Source: Verrucomicrobiota bacterium (GTDB lineage Bacteria > Verrucomicrobiota > Verrucomicrobiia > Palsa-1439). Taken from it: 54,039 bases of DNA. A model generated the notes under the pieces. The model was not told the origin of the DNA. It saw only the letters and a list, made by a program, of their open reading frames with translations, and did no database searches. Of this stretch, positions 31,889 through 42,440 are shown piece by piece. The DNA lies in contig VHCW01000024.1 of the NCBI GenBank assembly GCA_016871575.1, positions 1 through 54,039 on the forward strand. The letters are read 5' to 3'. Both the position numbers and the translations under genes were made by a program. Positions within the stretch are counted from its first letter, which is position 1. The number at the start of each line of letters is the position of its first letter.

Positions 31889-33469
31889 TTATTGTTTTGA
31901 CTGCGTCACGCCTGCGTTGCCACACACGACATTTGTGCCTATCTTTGTTGCTGTTTGGACAATTGTCTGGGAAAACGTGCCGAGTGGATAAGTGACGTTA
32001 TTTATTTTAACTGAGTAAGCAGCATTCGATCTTATCAACACTGTCTTAATGTCAACACCCAGGTAGTTTCTAAGATTTATCAAACCCGTCGGTCCATCTG
32101 GCAGAACTCCTATAGGAGAATCTTTAAACTGGCCTTGTCCATTCGTTTTCTCATCGTAATCAACATGAAGGTCGGGGAACGGTGTCGGTTGCCCGATTTG
32201 TTGTCCGGTTGAGAGATTGTAAACCGTAAGAACCTGCCCTGTGATATCTTCATGAGCTGTCACGCCAGCTTGGTTTATTGCATTGGTTCTTTGGTCGCGC
32301 ATTTGATACGTAAACTCACCACGCGTTCCGTCAGGTGCAACCTGTCCATTGGGCGTATAACCAATATTGCTTGGGACTTGCGCAAAGGTCCCTTTTGAGC
32401 CGGACTTGCCAACGGATTCACCGCCGCCAGACGCGTCGGTTGCCGTAATTTCCACATCCCCGCCGTCCCCTTCGACCAAGCCAGTTACCTCGCCCGTATC
32501 TTCATCTACTGTGGCTATGTTCTCATCGGAAGACTCCCAAGTGTATGGGGACTCGCCTCCCGAAGCCGTGAAAGGTCTTGGAAAGCCGACACACATCTCG
32601 TCCGGCCCTTCGACGACGATCCCCGCACTCGACGAACTCGACGACGCACTGGAAGAACTACCGGTCGAACTGGAAGAGTTGCTGGTGGAACTGGATGAGT
32701 GACTCGTGGAACTTGTGGACGTTGACGAGTGGCTCGTGGAACTTCTCGATTCGCTGGTCGAACTGTAGGACGCCGAGCTTGAACTGCCGCTGGAATACGA
32801 CGGGGAAGTCGAACTGCTCGAACTCGGCGAAGTGGAACCCGACGACGATGAAGATGAGGAAACGCTTCCACTGCCGGAACTGCTGCTGCTCGCCGAGGCA
32901 CTAGACGAACCGCTGGTGCTGCTGGAACTCGTGCTGGAGGAGGAGGCGCTGGTGGAGGAACTGCTAGTTGAACTCGCACTGGCGGACGCGCTCGACGATG
33001 ACGACGAACTACTGGGACTGGTGGAACTACTGCTTGACGAGGACGGACTCGTGCTGCTGGAACTGCTCGACGACGCGCTGGTACTGGTCGAACTCCTGCT
33101 CGACGAGGAGTGGCTGGCGCTGGTGGAACTGCTCGATGAACTGGAATGGCTGGAAGACGAAGAACTCGAAACACTCGTCGAGGAACTGCTGGAATGACTC
33201 GCACTGGTGGAACTGCTGCTGGACGAAGAATGGCTCGCCGAAATCGAACTGCTGGACGACGACGAGGGACTGGTGCTGCTCGAACTGCTGCTGGTCGAGG
33301 AAGTGCTGGAAGAACTATTGCTGGAAGAACTGCTATGCGAAGGGGACGTGCTCGACGACGAACTGCTGGAAAAACTCGTGCTGCTCGAACTCTTCGATGA
33401 GGAAGACGGGCTGGTGCTGCTCGATGACGAACTCGAACTGCTGCTGGAACTGGAAGATGACGAAGGCAT
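31889..33469 (-). CDS. Serine-rich modular protein lacking the leader, with Big-type C-terminal domain
   Basis: A 526-residue protein that begins directly with MPSSSSSS. The serine/threonine region (about 3-281) is closely related to those at 25382 and 28672, with the same KSSSSTSFSSS start and the YSSTSES stretch near its end. The tip (about 282-526) has an Ig-like repeat typical of Big_2 (FTASGGESPYTWESSDENIATVDEDTGEVTGLVEG, then EITATDASGGG) and a second unknown part. The basic leader is missing; the sequence before the ATG is unrelated to the leader cassette. The first gene of the island may be truncated at its 5' end or expressed differently. Confidence 0.7.
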   Translation of the reverse strand: MPSSSSSSSSSSSSSSSSTSPSSSSKSSSSTSFSSSSSSSTSPSHSSSSSNSSSSTSSTSSSSSSTSPSSSSSSSISASHSSSSSSSTSASHSSSSSTSVSSSSSSSHSSSSSSSTSASHSSSSRSSTSTSASSSSSSSTSPSSSSSSSTSPSSSSSSSSASASASSTSSSSTSASSSSTSSSSTSGSSSASASSSSSGSGSVSSSSSSSGSTSPSSSSSTSPSYSSGSSSSASYSSTSESRSSTSHSSTSTSSTSHSSSSTSNSSSSTGSSSSASSSSSSAGIVVEGPDEMCVGFPRPFTASGGESPYTWESSDENIATVDEDTGEVTGLVEGDGGDVEITATDASGGGESVGKSGSKGTFAQVPSNIGYTPNGQVAPDGTRGEFTYQMRDQRTNAINQAGVTAHEDITGQVLTVYNLSTGQQIGQPTPFPDLHVDYDEKTNGQGQFKDSPIGVLPDGPTGLINLRNYLGVDIKTVLIRSNAAYSVKINNVTYPLGTFSQTIVQTATKIGTNVVCGNAGVTQSKQ

Positions 33470-33531
33470 AAGGTCTCAGGATTGGTTAATCGTGGAACTA
33501 AATCGCTTGTCGGATAACAAGCATCGGCCTA

Positions 33532-33550
33532 ATTTTAGTGGGGGGGGGGG
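33532..33550 (-). promoter_or_regulatory. Possible promoter with an 11-base C tract ahead of the serine-rich island
   Basis: On the minus strand eleven consecutive C bases (33550-33540) are followed by AC and TAAAAT (33537-33532), a fair -10 box about 60 bases before the first serine-rich gene. A -35 box placed 17 bases upstream would read CCGGAC, a poor match. The tract would then lie inside the promoter spacer, where length changes alter expression. The rest of the 279-base gap between 33470 and 33748 shows only the small inverted repeat CTTGT-CGGATA-ACAAG (33517-33532). Confidence 0.4.
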
Positions 33551-33748
33551 TATAGTCCGGTGCATCGGCCCCGGTATAAGCAACCCAGTACATTCTCTGT
33601 CTTAAGCGTGCATCTCATGTGACACCCAATGCGAGGTGAAAATAAATTACACCCCGCATCGTGTCAACTTTTTATTCCACTGATTTGCAGAAAATTTCCA
33701 ATCGCGGATATATCGTCTGTCTGATAGGTTCCCACCCGAAACGTGCTT

Positions 33749-34993
33749 ATGACGGAACATCCACCTGTCGTTGCCATCATTGGGGCCGGCTTTGGCGGTT
33801 TGCGCGTGGCGCGGGCGTTGCGCGACACCGCCGTGAAGATCGTCCTCATTGACCGGCACAACTATCACCTGTTCCAGCCGCTTCTTTACCAGGTCGCCAC
33901 CGCCGGTCTTTCGCCGATGGACATTGCCTATCCGGTGCGCGCCATTTTCCACAACCAGCCGAATGTCGAGTTCCGCCTCGCGGAGGCCACGGGCGCCGAT
34001 CTGGCCGCCAAAACCCTCAGGCTTTCCACCGGCGATCTGCCATACGATTATCTGGTTTTGGCCGTGGGCGGCATGACCCACTATTTCGGATTGGACTCGG
34101 TTGCCAAACACGCTTTCGGCCTCAAGGACGTTGATGACGCGGTCGCCATCCGCAACCACCTCCTCAAGATATTCGAATTGGCAGCCCAGGAAAGCGACAC
34201 CGAGAAGCGACGCGCGATGTTGACGTTTGTGGTGGCCGGCGGCGGTCCCACCGGAGTCGAAAGCGCCGGCGCGCTCTCGGAACTGGTCCGCATGGTGCTG
34301 GCCAAGGATTATGCCCGCCTCCACTTCAACGAGGCGCGCGTGGTACTGTTGGAAGCGACCGACAGATTGTTGGCCAACTTCCCCGAGTCTCTGCGCAAGG
34401 CAACGACCGAGACGTTGCGGCACAAACACGTGGAGGTGCGATTCGGGGCAGCGGTCTCCGACTACGACGGTCACCGCATCCTGCTCAAGAACGGCGACGC
34501 ACTCCCGACACACACGCTGATCTGGGCGGCGGGAATCCGGGCCGCCAGCTTGACGTGCGGGCTGGGACTTCGACAAGGACGGCAAGGACGGATCGTCGTC
34601 ACTCCAACCCTCCAGGCACCGGATCATCCCGAACTGTTTGTCATTGGCGATGCCGCCTGTTTGGACGCGGGTGGCGAACCGTTGCCGATGGTGGCGCCCG
34701 TGGCGATGCAACAGGCCGAGACGGCTGCCGGGAACATCCGCCGCATGATCAACGGCCAACCTTGTGTCACTTTCATCTACAAAGATTCCGGATCGCTGGC
34801 CACCATTGGCCGACACCAGGCGGTGGCGCAGTTGGGCAAGCTGCGGTTTTCCGGTTTTGTGGCGTGGGTGTTGTGGCTGACCGTTCACCTGCTCCAACTC
34901 ATCGGGTTCAGGAACAAACTCATGGTGATGATCAACTGGACGTGGGAATACTGGTCCTATGACCGGGCCATCCGGCTGATCACGAAGGAATAG
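33749..34993 (+). CDS. ndh: Type II NADH dehydrogenase (NDH-2)
   Basis: A 414-residue FAD enzyme that passes electrons from NADH to quinone without pumping protons. VAIIGAGFGGLRVARAL (from about residue 7) binds FAD; FVVAGGGPTGVESAGALSEL (about 160-180) binds NADH; LFVIGDAACLD near residue 300 closes the FAD site; and PVAMQQAETAAGNI is the usual quinone-side block. The hydrophobic and aromatic C-terminus (FVAWVLWLTVHLLQLIGF...) should sit on the membrane. ATG 33749 is preferred to the GTG at 33743. Confidence 0.92.
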   Translation: MTEHPPVVAIIGAGFGGLRVARALRDTAVKIVLIDRHNYHLFQPLLYQVATAGLSPMDIAYPVRAIFHNQPNVEFRLAEATGADLAAKTLRLSTGDLPYDYLVLAVGGMTHYFGLDSVAKHAFGLKDVDDAVAIRNHLLKIFELAAQESDTEKRRAMLTFVVAGGGPTGVESAGALSELVRMVLAKDYARLHFNEARVVLLEATDRLLANFPESLRKATTETLRHKHVEVRFGAAVSDYDGHRILLKNGDALPTHTLIWAAGIRAASLTCGLGLRQGRQGRIVVTPTLQAPDHPELFVIGDAACLDAGGEPLPMVAPVAMQQAETAAGNIRRMINGQPCVTFIYKDSGSLATIGRHQAVAQLGKLRFSGFVAWVLWLTVHLLQLIGFRNKLMVMINWTWEYWSYDRAIRLITKE

Positions 34994-35012
34994 GATCGTT
35001 CCCGGACTGCGA

Positions 35013-35579
35013 TTATCGCTCCTGACATTCGGCCAACAACTCCTCCAGTTGCGGCAACAAATGGCCTTTGCCTTCGAGTTGCGAGAACTGTCGAATCCAA
35101 CGACGCAGATAATCGCGATCCACCTTCCCCTGTTTGCGTGCGAGCACGCCTCGGATGTCCTCGATATCGCGAGGCCGCCCCGCGAACAGCTTGTGGATGA
35201 TGAGGTCTTCCGCAGTCGCATAAGCCACATCATAGCCGCCGATGTGCAGACGCACGGCACGTGAGATTGCTTCCCGTTCAAACGGGGAAAACGTGAAGGC
35301 GAAATCCACACGAATCTCCGTCTCTGGATCGTGAACGGGCAAAATGTACGTGCGCTCGACAAAGGTCTTCGGGGACTCCACCAACGGCTTGAGTCCACAT
35401 GCCGCTACTGCCCCCAGCACTGTGTTCACGCCGTCGCTATCCACGCCGAGCGAAATATCAATGTCGCGGGTAAATCGCGGTTCACCGTGTTGCAACACTG
35501 CCTGGCCGCCGATCACGATGTACGGAATCTTGGCGGCGTCCAACGTCTTTCCCAACCTCGCCATCAGTTGCTCAAACAC
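35013..35579 (-). CDS. AbiEii-like nucleotidyltransferase
   Basis: A 188-residue protein of the nucleotidyltransferase fold used by type IV toxin-antitoxin systems and related families (DUF6036-like). The motif VIGGQAVLQHGEPRFTRDIDISL (about 22-44) holds the G-G-x(n)-R-x-T-x-D-x-D signature with the metal-binding Asp pair; a third acidic position may be DFAF. AEDLIIHKLFAGRPRDIEDIRGVL is the typical C-terminal helix. It starts 8 bases before the end of the small gene upstream. Toxin activity is not proven by sequence. Confidence 0.75.
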   Translation of the reverse strand: MFEQLMARLGKTLDAAKIPYIVIGGQAVLQHGEPRFTRDIDISLGVDSDGVNTVLGAVAACGLKPLVESPKTFVERTYILPVHDPETEIRVDFAFTFSPFEREAISRAVRLHIGGYDVAYATAEDLIIHKLFAGRPRDIEDIRGVLARKQGKVDRDYLRRWIRQFSQLEGKGHLLPQLEELLAECQER

Positions 35580-35796
35580 CAGCGGCCTCCTGAAGCGCGT
35601 TCACCGTCCGTGCCACCTCGATATCCACCTCAATGCCTTCGAGTGGGTTACCGCACTGTAAGGCTCCTGATGCACGCGCCATTTCCCACATCGCATCGTA
35701 AAGGCGAAACGCCTTCTCCGTTGTCAGCACAGAATCCAAGCGGGCTGTGTCCTGCCGCTCAAACTCGTACAACGCCTTTTCTTCACGCACCATCAT
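35572..35796 (-). CDS. Small partner of the AbiEii-like nucleotidyltransferase
   Basis: A 74-residue mainly helical protein ([20 protein letters not shown]..., [18 protein letters not shown]..., [15 protein letters not shown]). It overlaps the nucleotidyltransferase start by 8 bases, so the two are translated together. Size and position suggest the small helical partner found next to many such nucleotidyltransferases, possibly an antitoxin. Longer frames upstream run antisense into the leuS promoter and are not used. Family not recognised. Confidence 0.55.
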   Translation of the reverse strand: MMVREEKALYEFERQDTARLDSVLTTEKAFRLYDAMWEMARASGALQCGNPLEGIEVDIEVARTVNALQEAAGV

Positions 35797-35839
35797 GGCT
35801 GTAGTGTACCCAAACTGGAGCCGCTTGGCCAACCTTTCC

Positions 35840-35868
35840 TTGTCACGCTCCGAGCCTGCCGTTATAGT
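35840..35868 (+). promoter_or_regulatory. Promoter for leuS giving a near-leaderless transcript
   Basis: TTGTCA (35840-35845), a 17-base spacer and TATAGT (35863-35868) form a good sigma70-type promoter. The leuS ATG at 35879 lies 10 bases after the -10 box, so the 5' leader would be only about 4 bases. Confidence 0.55.
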
Positions 35869-35878
35869 CCGCGCCGCT

Positions 35879-38317
<2,439 letters not shown>

Positions 38318-38326
38318 CGACGGCGG

Positions 38327-38821
38327 TCATGGTCTTCGGTTGAGTTGTTTGTGCAACTCTTCGAGTCCTTCGGGGGAGCCGACTTGAATGCGACGGCCGG
38401 GAATCGGCGCGCTGTCCGTCGCGTACATCTTGGCGGTATCGGGGCGCATCTTGTCGGCAACGGGAGCGCGTTTGGCGGTGAAATTGCCCACGGAAGTCCC
38501 GCGCACCGGCGTATCGTAGGTGGACAGATCGCGGCGTTTCAAGTCCACGCTCTTTTGGTCAACCGTCGTCACCTCGCGCATTCCGGGCGTCGGTCTCGTG
38601 GACAAATCGCGCAGCGGCACGTCGCGGCCTTTGATCGGAGCGCCTTTCATGTCCACGGTTGGCGTCTCCACGGTACGGCCGGGCGATCGCGGGTTGTTGA
38701 TGGCGTCGCGGATCTTGTCGAGGCTGGTCCAGCGGCTCCGGTCGTTGACCGACGCGGAGAGCGCGCTGCTGGCGAACGCCAGGAGCGCGAGGCAACCGAT
38801 TGTCCACTGCGTCAGTTTCAT
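38327..38821 (-). CDS. Secreted basic hypothetical protein
   Basis: A 164-residue protein with a clear Sec signal peptide (MKLTQWTIGCLALLAFASSALSAS). The mature chain is hydrophilic and low in predicted fold, with many D/R/T/P residues and repeated 'K-G/R-x-D-V/L' units (KGRDVPLRDLSTR, LKRRDLSTYD). It converges on leuS, leaving 9 bases between the stops. Family not recognised. Confidence 0.65.
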   Translation of the reverse strand: MKLTQWTIGCLALLAFASSALSASVNDRSRWTSLDKIRDAINNPRSPGRTVETPTVDMKGAPIKGRDVPLRDLSTRPTPGMREVTTVDQKSVDLKRRDLSTYDTPVRGTSVGNFTAKRAPVADKMRPDTAKMYATDSAPIPGRRIQVGSPEGLEELHKQLNRRP

Positions 38822-39011
38822 TGGTGTCTATTCGCTGGGGCGAACCAGAGGATTCACACCTCCACATCCGCGCCATCAAATGGAAGAGTATCATTTCAAC
38901 CAAGAAAAACAAGAGGACACTTCGCTGTGGTGTTTTCTTGAAAACTTGGCGGCTTTGATGAAATCCGCTTGGCAGCCATCCATTCCTCTGCAATCTTGCG
39001 GGCCAACCACT

Positions 39012-42000
39012 ATGAGAAATGCAGCGCCATCCACGAAATGCCTCCTCTTGGGCGGACTTTTGCTCGTCAATCCAGCATGGACAGCCGAATGGCCGACGTT
39101 TCGCGCCAACGTCCAACGGTCCGCCATCTCAACCGAATCGCTCACCTTGCCCCTCTCCAGGGCGTGGACTCACGTTCCCGCGCAGCCGCCTGTTCCCGCC
39201 TGGCCGGAACCGGCCAAGACCAATTACGCGGTCATGCACGGGCCGCTCCAGTCCACCCTGACCTTCGATCACGCCTTTCACGTCGTCGCCAACGCGGATT
39301 CGGTTTATTACGGTTCTTCCTCGGAGGACGCCGTGTATTGTTTGGACGCGGCCACCGGCGCGGTGCGGTGGCGGTTCGTCGCGGAAGGCCCGGTGCGACT
39401 GCCGCCGGCCCTCTACAAAGACACGCTGTTTGCGGGCGCCGATGATGGGCACCTCTATGCGCTTGACGCACGCACGGGGGAACTCCGATGGAAGTATCGT
39501 GCCGGAGAAATTAACCGTCGGTTGCCGGGCAATGGACGCATGATCTCGCTCTGGCCGGTGCGTGGCGGATTGGTGGCGGATGCCAACACAGTCTATTTCA
39601 CAGCCGGTTTGTTTCCAGAACACGGGGTTTATCTCTGCGGGGTCCGAGCGGACTCAGGGGAACCGCTGTTCAAGCAGCCGCTCGAATTCACTTCCCAAGG
39701 AACGATGCTGGCTTCCTCGAACCAGCTTTTCCTGGCCACGGGCCGGTTCGGTTTCCGCGGCTGTGACCGCGGCGATGGCGAACCGATGCTCCGCTACGGG
39801 AAACCGAATCCTTGGAAATCCAACCTGGTCGGCGGTTCGCTGGCATTGCTGGCGGAGGGCATACTGGTGACCGGCCCCAGCGAGGACGGACAGTTTCATT
39901 GGTTCAAGTCCGGGTCCATAATCCCTATTCACCGCGCCCACGGCGACTCGGTGCTGGTGCGGAATGACGACGTGTTCCTCTTGCATAACGGCCAACTCTC
40001 CGCCATGGATCGCGCCACTTATCTCGCAGAGCAGAAGCGCGTGAAAGAGACGCCTGCCCGGTGGTCCCTCCCCGCGCGGCATGCGACCACCATGATCTTG
40101 GTCGGCGACAAGATTGTCACCGCCGGATCGGGCGCAGTCACGGTCCACGCCGCGAACGACGGAAAGGAACTTTGGTCGGGCAACCTTGACGGCAAGGTCG
40201 AGGGTTTGGCGTTCTGCAACAACCGCCTCTACGCCAGCCTCGACAACGGACAGACAGTCTGTTTCCAAGCCGGGACGGCCACCGCGCAACGCGTGACATC
40301 CACCCCCACGGACACGCAAGTCTATCCCAAGAACCCTTTGCTGGCCCAAGCGGCCGAAATCGCCATCCGCACCGCCGGCACAACCAAAGGGTATTGCCTC
40401 GTGCTGCAGGCAGGCACCGGGCAATTGGCTTGCGAAATCGCCCGTCGCTCGGAATTTCGCGTCATCTGCCATGAGGAAAACCCCGCAAAGGTCAAGGTCA
40501 TGCGCGATGCCTTGCTGAAAGCCGGCCTGTATGGGAAACGGATTGAAGTTCATCAAGGCGACGCCGGAGCTTTGCCTTACCCAAAACATTTTGCCAATCT
40601 CATCGTCTCTGAAGAGGTATTAACAACCGGCGAGAATCTTCCCCTCGCAGATCAGGTGCTTCGTGTTTTGCGTCCGTATGGTGGCACTGTCGCCATGATC
40701 GTTCGCCCCGGAGGAAAACCGGCGCATCCGTTGGCCGCCTGGGGACGCGCCTTACCGGAGTGGCGAGTGGTGAGCACCGGCGGCGTGACCTGCGGCGTTG
40801 CCCGCAAAGGCCGTCCGCCCGGCAGCGGCGAATGGTCGCACTTCTACGCCGACCCAGGCAACACGGCATGCAGCGGCGACGAGATTCGCCCCGTGCCGAT
40901 GGATTTGCAGTGGTTCGGTCGCCCCGGACCGCGCGACATGGTGGACCGCCACAAAAAAGGACCGGCTCCTTTGTTCGTAAATGGACGGCTCTTCGTGCCG
41001 GGGTTCAACCACCTGACGGCGCTGGATGCTTACAATGGTGTTGTCCTCTGGGAACAACAGGTTCCCGATTCGGTGCGCGTCGCTGCATTCAAAGACTCGA
41101 GTTGCATCGCGGCCACAGACTCCCACTTGTTGGTGGCCGCGGGCGATGCCTGTCTGGTCTTGGATGCGCAAACGGGAAAACTCGCGAAGCGAATTCCGGC
41201 TCCCGGCTCGCTGCCCCAAAAGGCCTGGGGCTACTTGGCGACGGTGGACGGCATGATTATCGGCAGCGTGGCGAAAACGGGTGGATCATTGCGGGCCATG
41301 GGAAAAGCCGAGGACATTATTGTGTGGAAAAGCGACCAGCCGGTCATCTGCAGTTTTTCCCTCTTTGCAGTCTCCCACGCCACCGGCAAACCAGCGTGGG
41401 AATACCCGGCGCGGCGCGGCGCGATCATCAACCCCACCGTGGCCATCGGCAATGGCCGGATTTATTTCGTCGAGAGCACCAATGAGCAAACGCTGGCATC
41501 GCCGGACGGACGGATTCTGTTGCGCGACTTGACGGGAGCAGGTTCCCGCCTTGTGGCCTTGGACTTGAAAACGGGCGCACCCGTTTGGGCCAAGGATGCC
41601 GACCTGGGCATGATGCAACAAATCATCTACGCGAGTTATGCGAAGGAGACGCTGCTGATTTCCGGCAGTCGCCATGCCACCGTCTCGACGGCGGAAACCA
41701 ATGGGCAGATCAAACCGAAGCAACTGACGCGTGTGCGCTACGAGTTGCGGGCGTTCGATGCCCGCACGGGCGAACCCAAATGGCAGGTCACGGCCACTCC
41801 GAATTACGATTACGTGTTGTCCGATGCGCACGGCGAACAGGTGCAGCATCCTGCGATTGTGGGTGACGTCGTGTACGGCCCGGCGTTTGCCTGCTACTTG
41901 GCGACTGGAAAACCCTATGAAGGATGGAAATGGGAAAAGAGCCACAAATGCGCGACGCTGTCCACTTCGCGGTATTGCGCTTTCAGCCGGTTCACGGAGG

Positions 42001-42188
42001 CGAAGGTCCCGTACATGTTTGATCTCCAGAATGGCCGGCGCACGCCGTTATCCACTGCCACGCGGCCCGGTTGCTGGATCAACACCATTCCTGCGGGCGG
42101 CCTGATCCTCATCCCCGAAGCCAGCGCCGGCTGCACCTGCGAATACGCCATCCAGACCTCCCTCGCCCTGGCCCCAGCCGACAAATAA
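39012..42188 (+). CDS. Exported PQQ-type beta-propeller protein with an internal methyltransferase-like domain
   Basis: A 1058-residue protein. After a signal peptide (CLLLGGLLLVNPAWTAEW) come PQQ-like propeller blades (YCLDAATGAVRWRF, YALDARTGELRWKY, and others) to about residue 440. A Rossmann methyltransferase-like domain follows (about 455-590): VLQAGTGQLACEIARRSEFRVICHEENPAKV, then IEVHQGDAGALPYPKHFANLIVSEEV. A second set of propeller blades (HLTALDAYNGVVLWEQ, RLVALDLKTGAPVWA, LRAFDARTGEPKWQV) runs to the end. The combination is known to me from PVC bacteria but its role is unknown. The catalytic pocket lacks the canonical E/DxGxGxG (AGTGQL), so activity is unsure. The 190-base gap before it is divergent and shows no clear gene. 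Confidence 0.85.
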   Translation: MRNAAPSTKCLLLGGLLLVNPAWTAEWPTFRANVQRSAISTESLTLPLSRAWTHVPAQPPVPAWPEPAKTNYAVMHGPLQSTLTFDHAFHVVANADSVYYGSSSEDAVYCLDAATGAVRWRFVAEGPVRLPPALYKDTLFAGADDGHLYALDARTGELRWKYRAGEINRRLPGNGRMISLWPVRGGLVADANTVYFTAGLFPEHGVYLCGVRADSGEPLFKQPLEFTSQGTMLASSNQLFLATGRFGFRGCDRGDGEPMLRYGKPNPWKSNLVGGSLALLAEGILVTGPSEDGQFHWFKSGSIIPIHRAHGDSVLVRNDDVFLLHNGQLSAMDRATYLAEQKRVKETPARWSLPARHATTMILVGDKIVTAGSGAVTVHAANDGKELWSGNLDGKVEGLAFCNNRLYASLDNGQTVCFQAGTATAQRVTSTPTDTQVYPKNPLLAQAAEIAIRTAGTTKGYCLVLQAGTGQLACEIARRSEFRVICHEENPAKVKVMRDALLKAGLYGKRIEVHQGDAGALPYPKHFANLIVSEEVLTTGENLPLADQVLRVLRPYGGTVAMIVRPGGKPAHPLAAWGRALPEWRVVSTGGVTCGVARKGRPPGSGEWSHFYADPGNTACSGDEIRPVPMDLQWFGRPGPRDMVDRHKKGPAPLFVNGRLFVPGFNHLTALDAYNGVVLWEQQVPDSVRVAAFKDSSCIAATDSHLLVAAGDACLVLDAQTGKLAKRIPAPGSLPQKAWGYLATVDGMIIGSVAKTGGSLRAMGKAEDIIVWKSDQPVICSFSLFAVSHATGKPAWEYPARRGAIINPTVAIGNGRIYFVESTNEQTLASPDGRILLRDLTGAGSRLVALDLKTGAPVWAKDADLGMMQQIIYASYAKETLLISGSRHATVSTAETNGQIKPKQLTRVRYELRAFDARTGEPKWQVTATPNYDYVLSDAHGEQVQHPAIVGDVVYGPAFACYLATGKPYEGWKWEKSHKCATLSTSRYCAFSRFTEAKVPYMFDLQNGRRTPLSTATRPGCWINTIPAGGLILIPEASAGCTCEYAIQTSLALAPADK

Positions 42189-42263
42189 CCACTGCACAAC
42201 GACAAAGGGCTTTTCCCGTCCTGACGATCGTTTGTTCTTTATTGCGAGGGGGAAAAGAGTGGT

Positions 42264-42348
42264 TGGTGCGGACGAGAGGACTCGAACCTCCACGGTGTTA
42301 CCCACAGCGTCCTGAGCGCTGCGCGTCTGCCAATTCCGCCACGTCCGC
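42264..42348 (-). tRNA. tRNA-Leu (CAG), with encoded CCA
   Basis: The minus strand folds as a class II tRNA. The acceptor stem is GCGGACG (42348-42342) with CGTCCGC (42274-42268), followed by A and the encoded CCA (42266-42264). The anticodon stem is CAGCG/CGCTG with loop CTCAGGA, giving anticodon CAG. The long variable arm and the TTCGAGTCC T-loop are present. Confidence 0.95.
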
Positions 42349-42440
42349 GACCATTTGGTGGCGTGACTATAACGGTCATGCCAGCGTCATGCAATCAGAA
42401 ATACTCCTCGGTAAAATACTCCTCGCGCGAGTAAAGCGTC

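Noticed and set aside
18664-33469. CRISPR-like or satellite repeat array
   Set aside because: The DNA units vary in length and sequence and no constant repeat/spacer pattern exists; the repetition is in the protein.
18771-33605. Long plus-strand frames rich in leucine and glutamate (ELLLDEELLVEL patterns) across the serine-rich genes
   Set aside because: They are the reverse complement of serine codons (AGC/TCC/TCG). Leaders, ribosome sites and folded tips are all on the minus strand.
42208-42257. CTTTTCCC...GGGAAAAG hairpin as terminator of the PQQ-type gene
   Set aside because: The loop is 32 bases and the stem short; not convincing.
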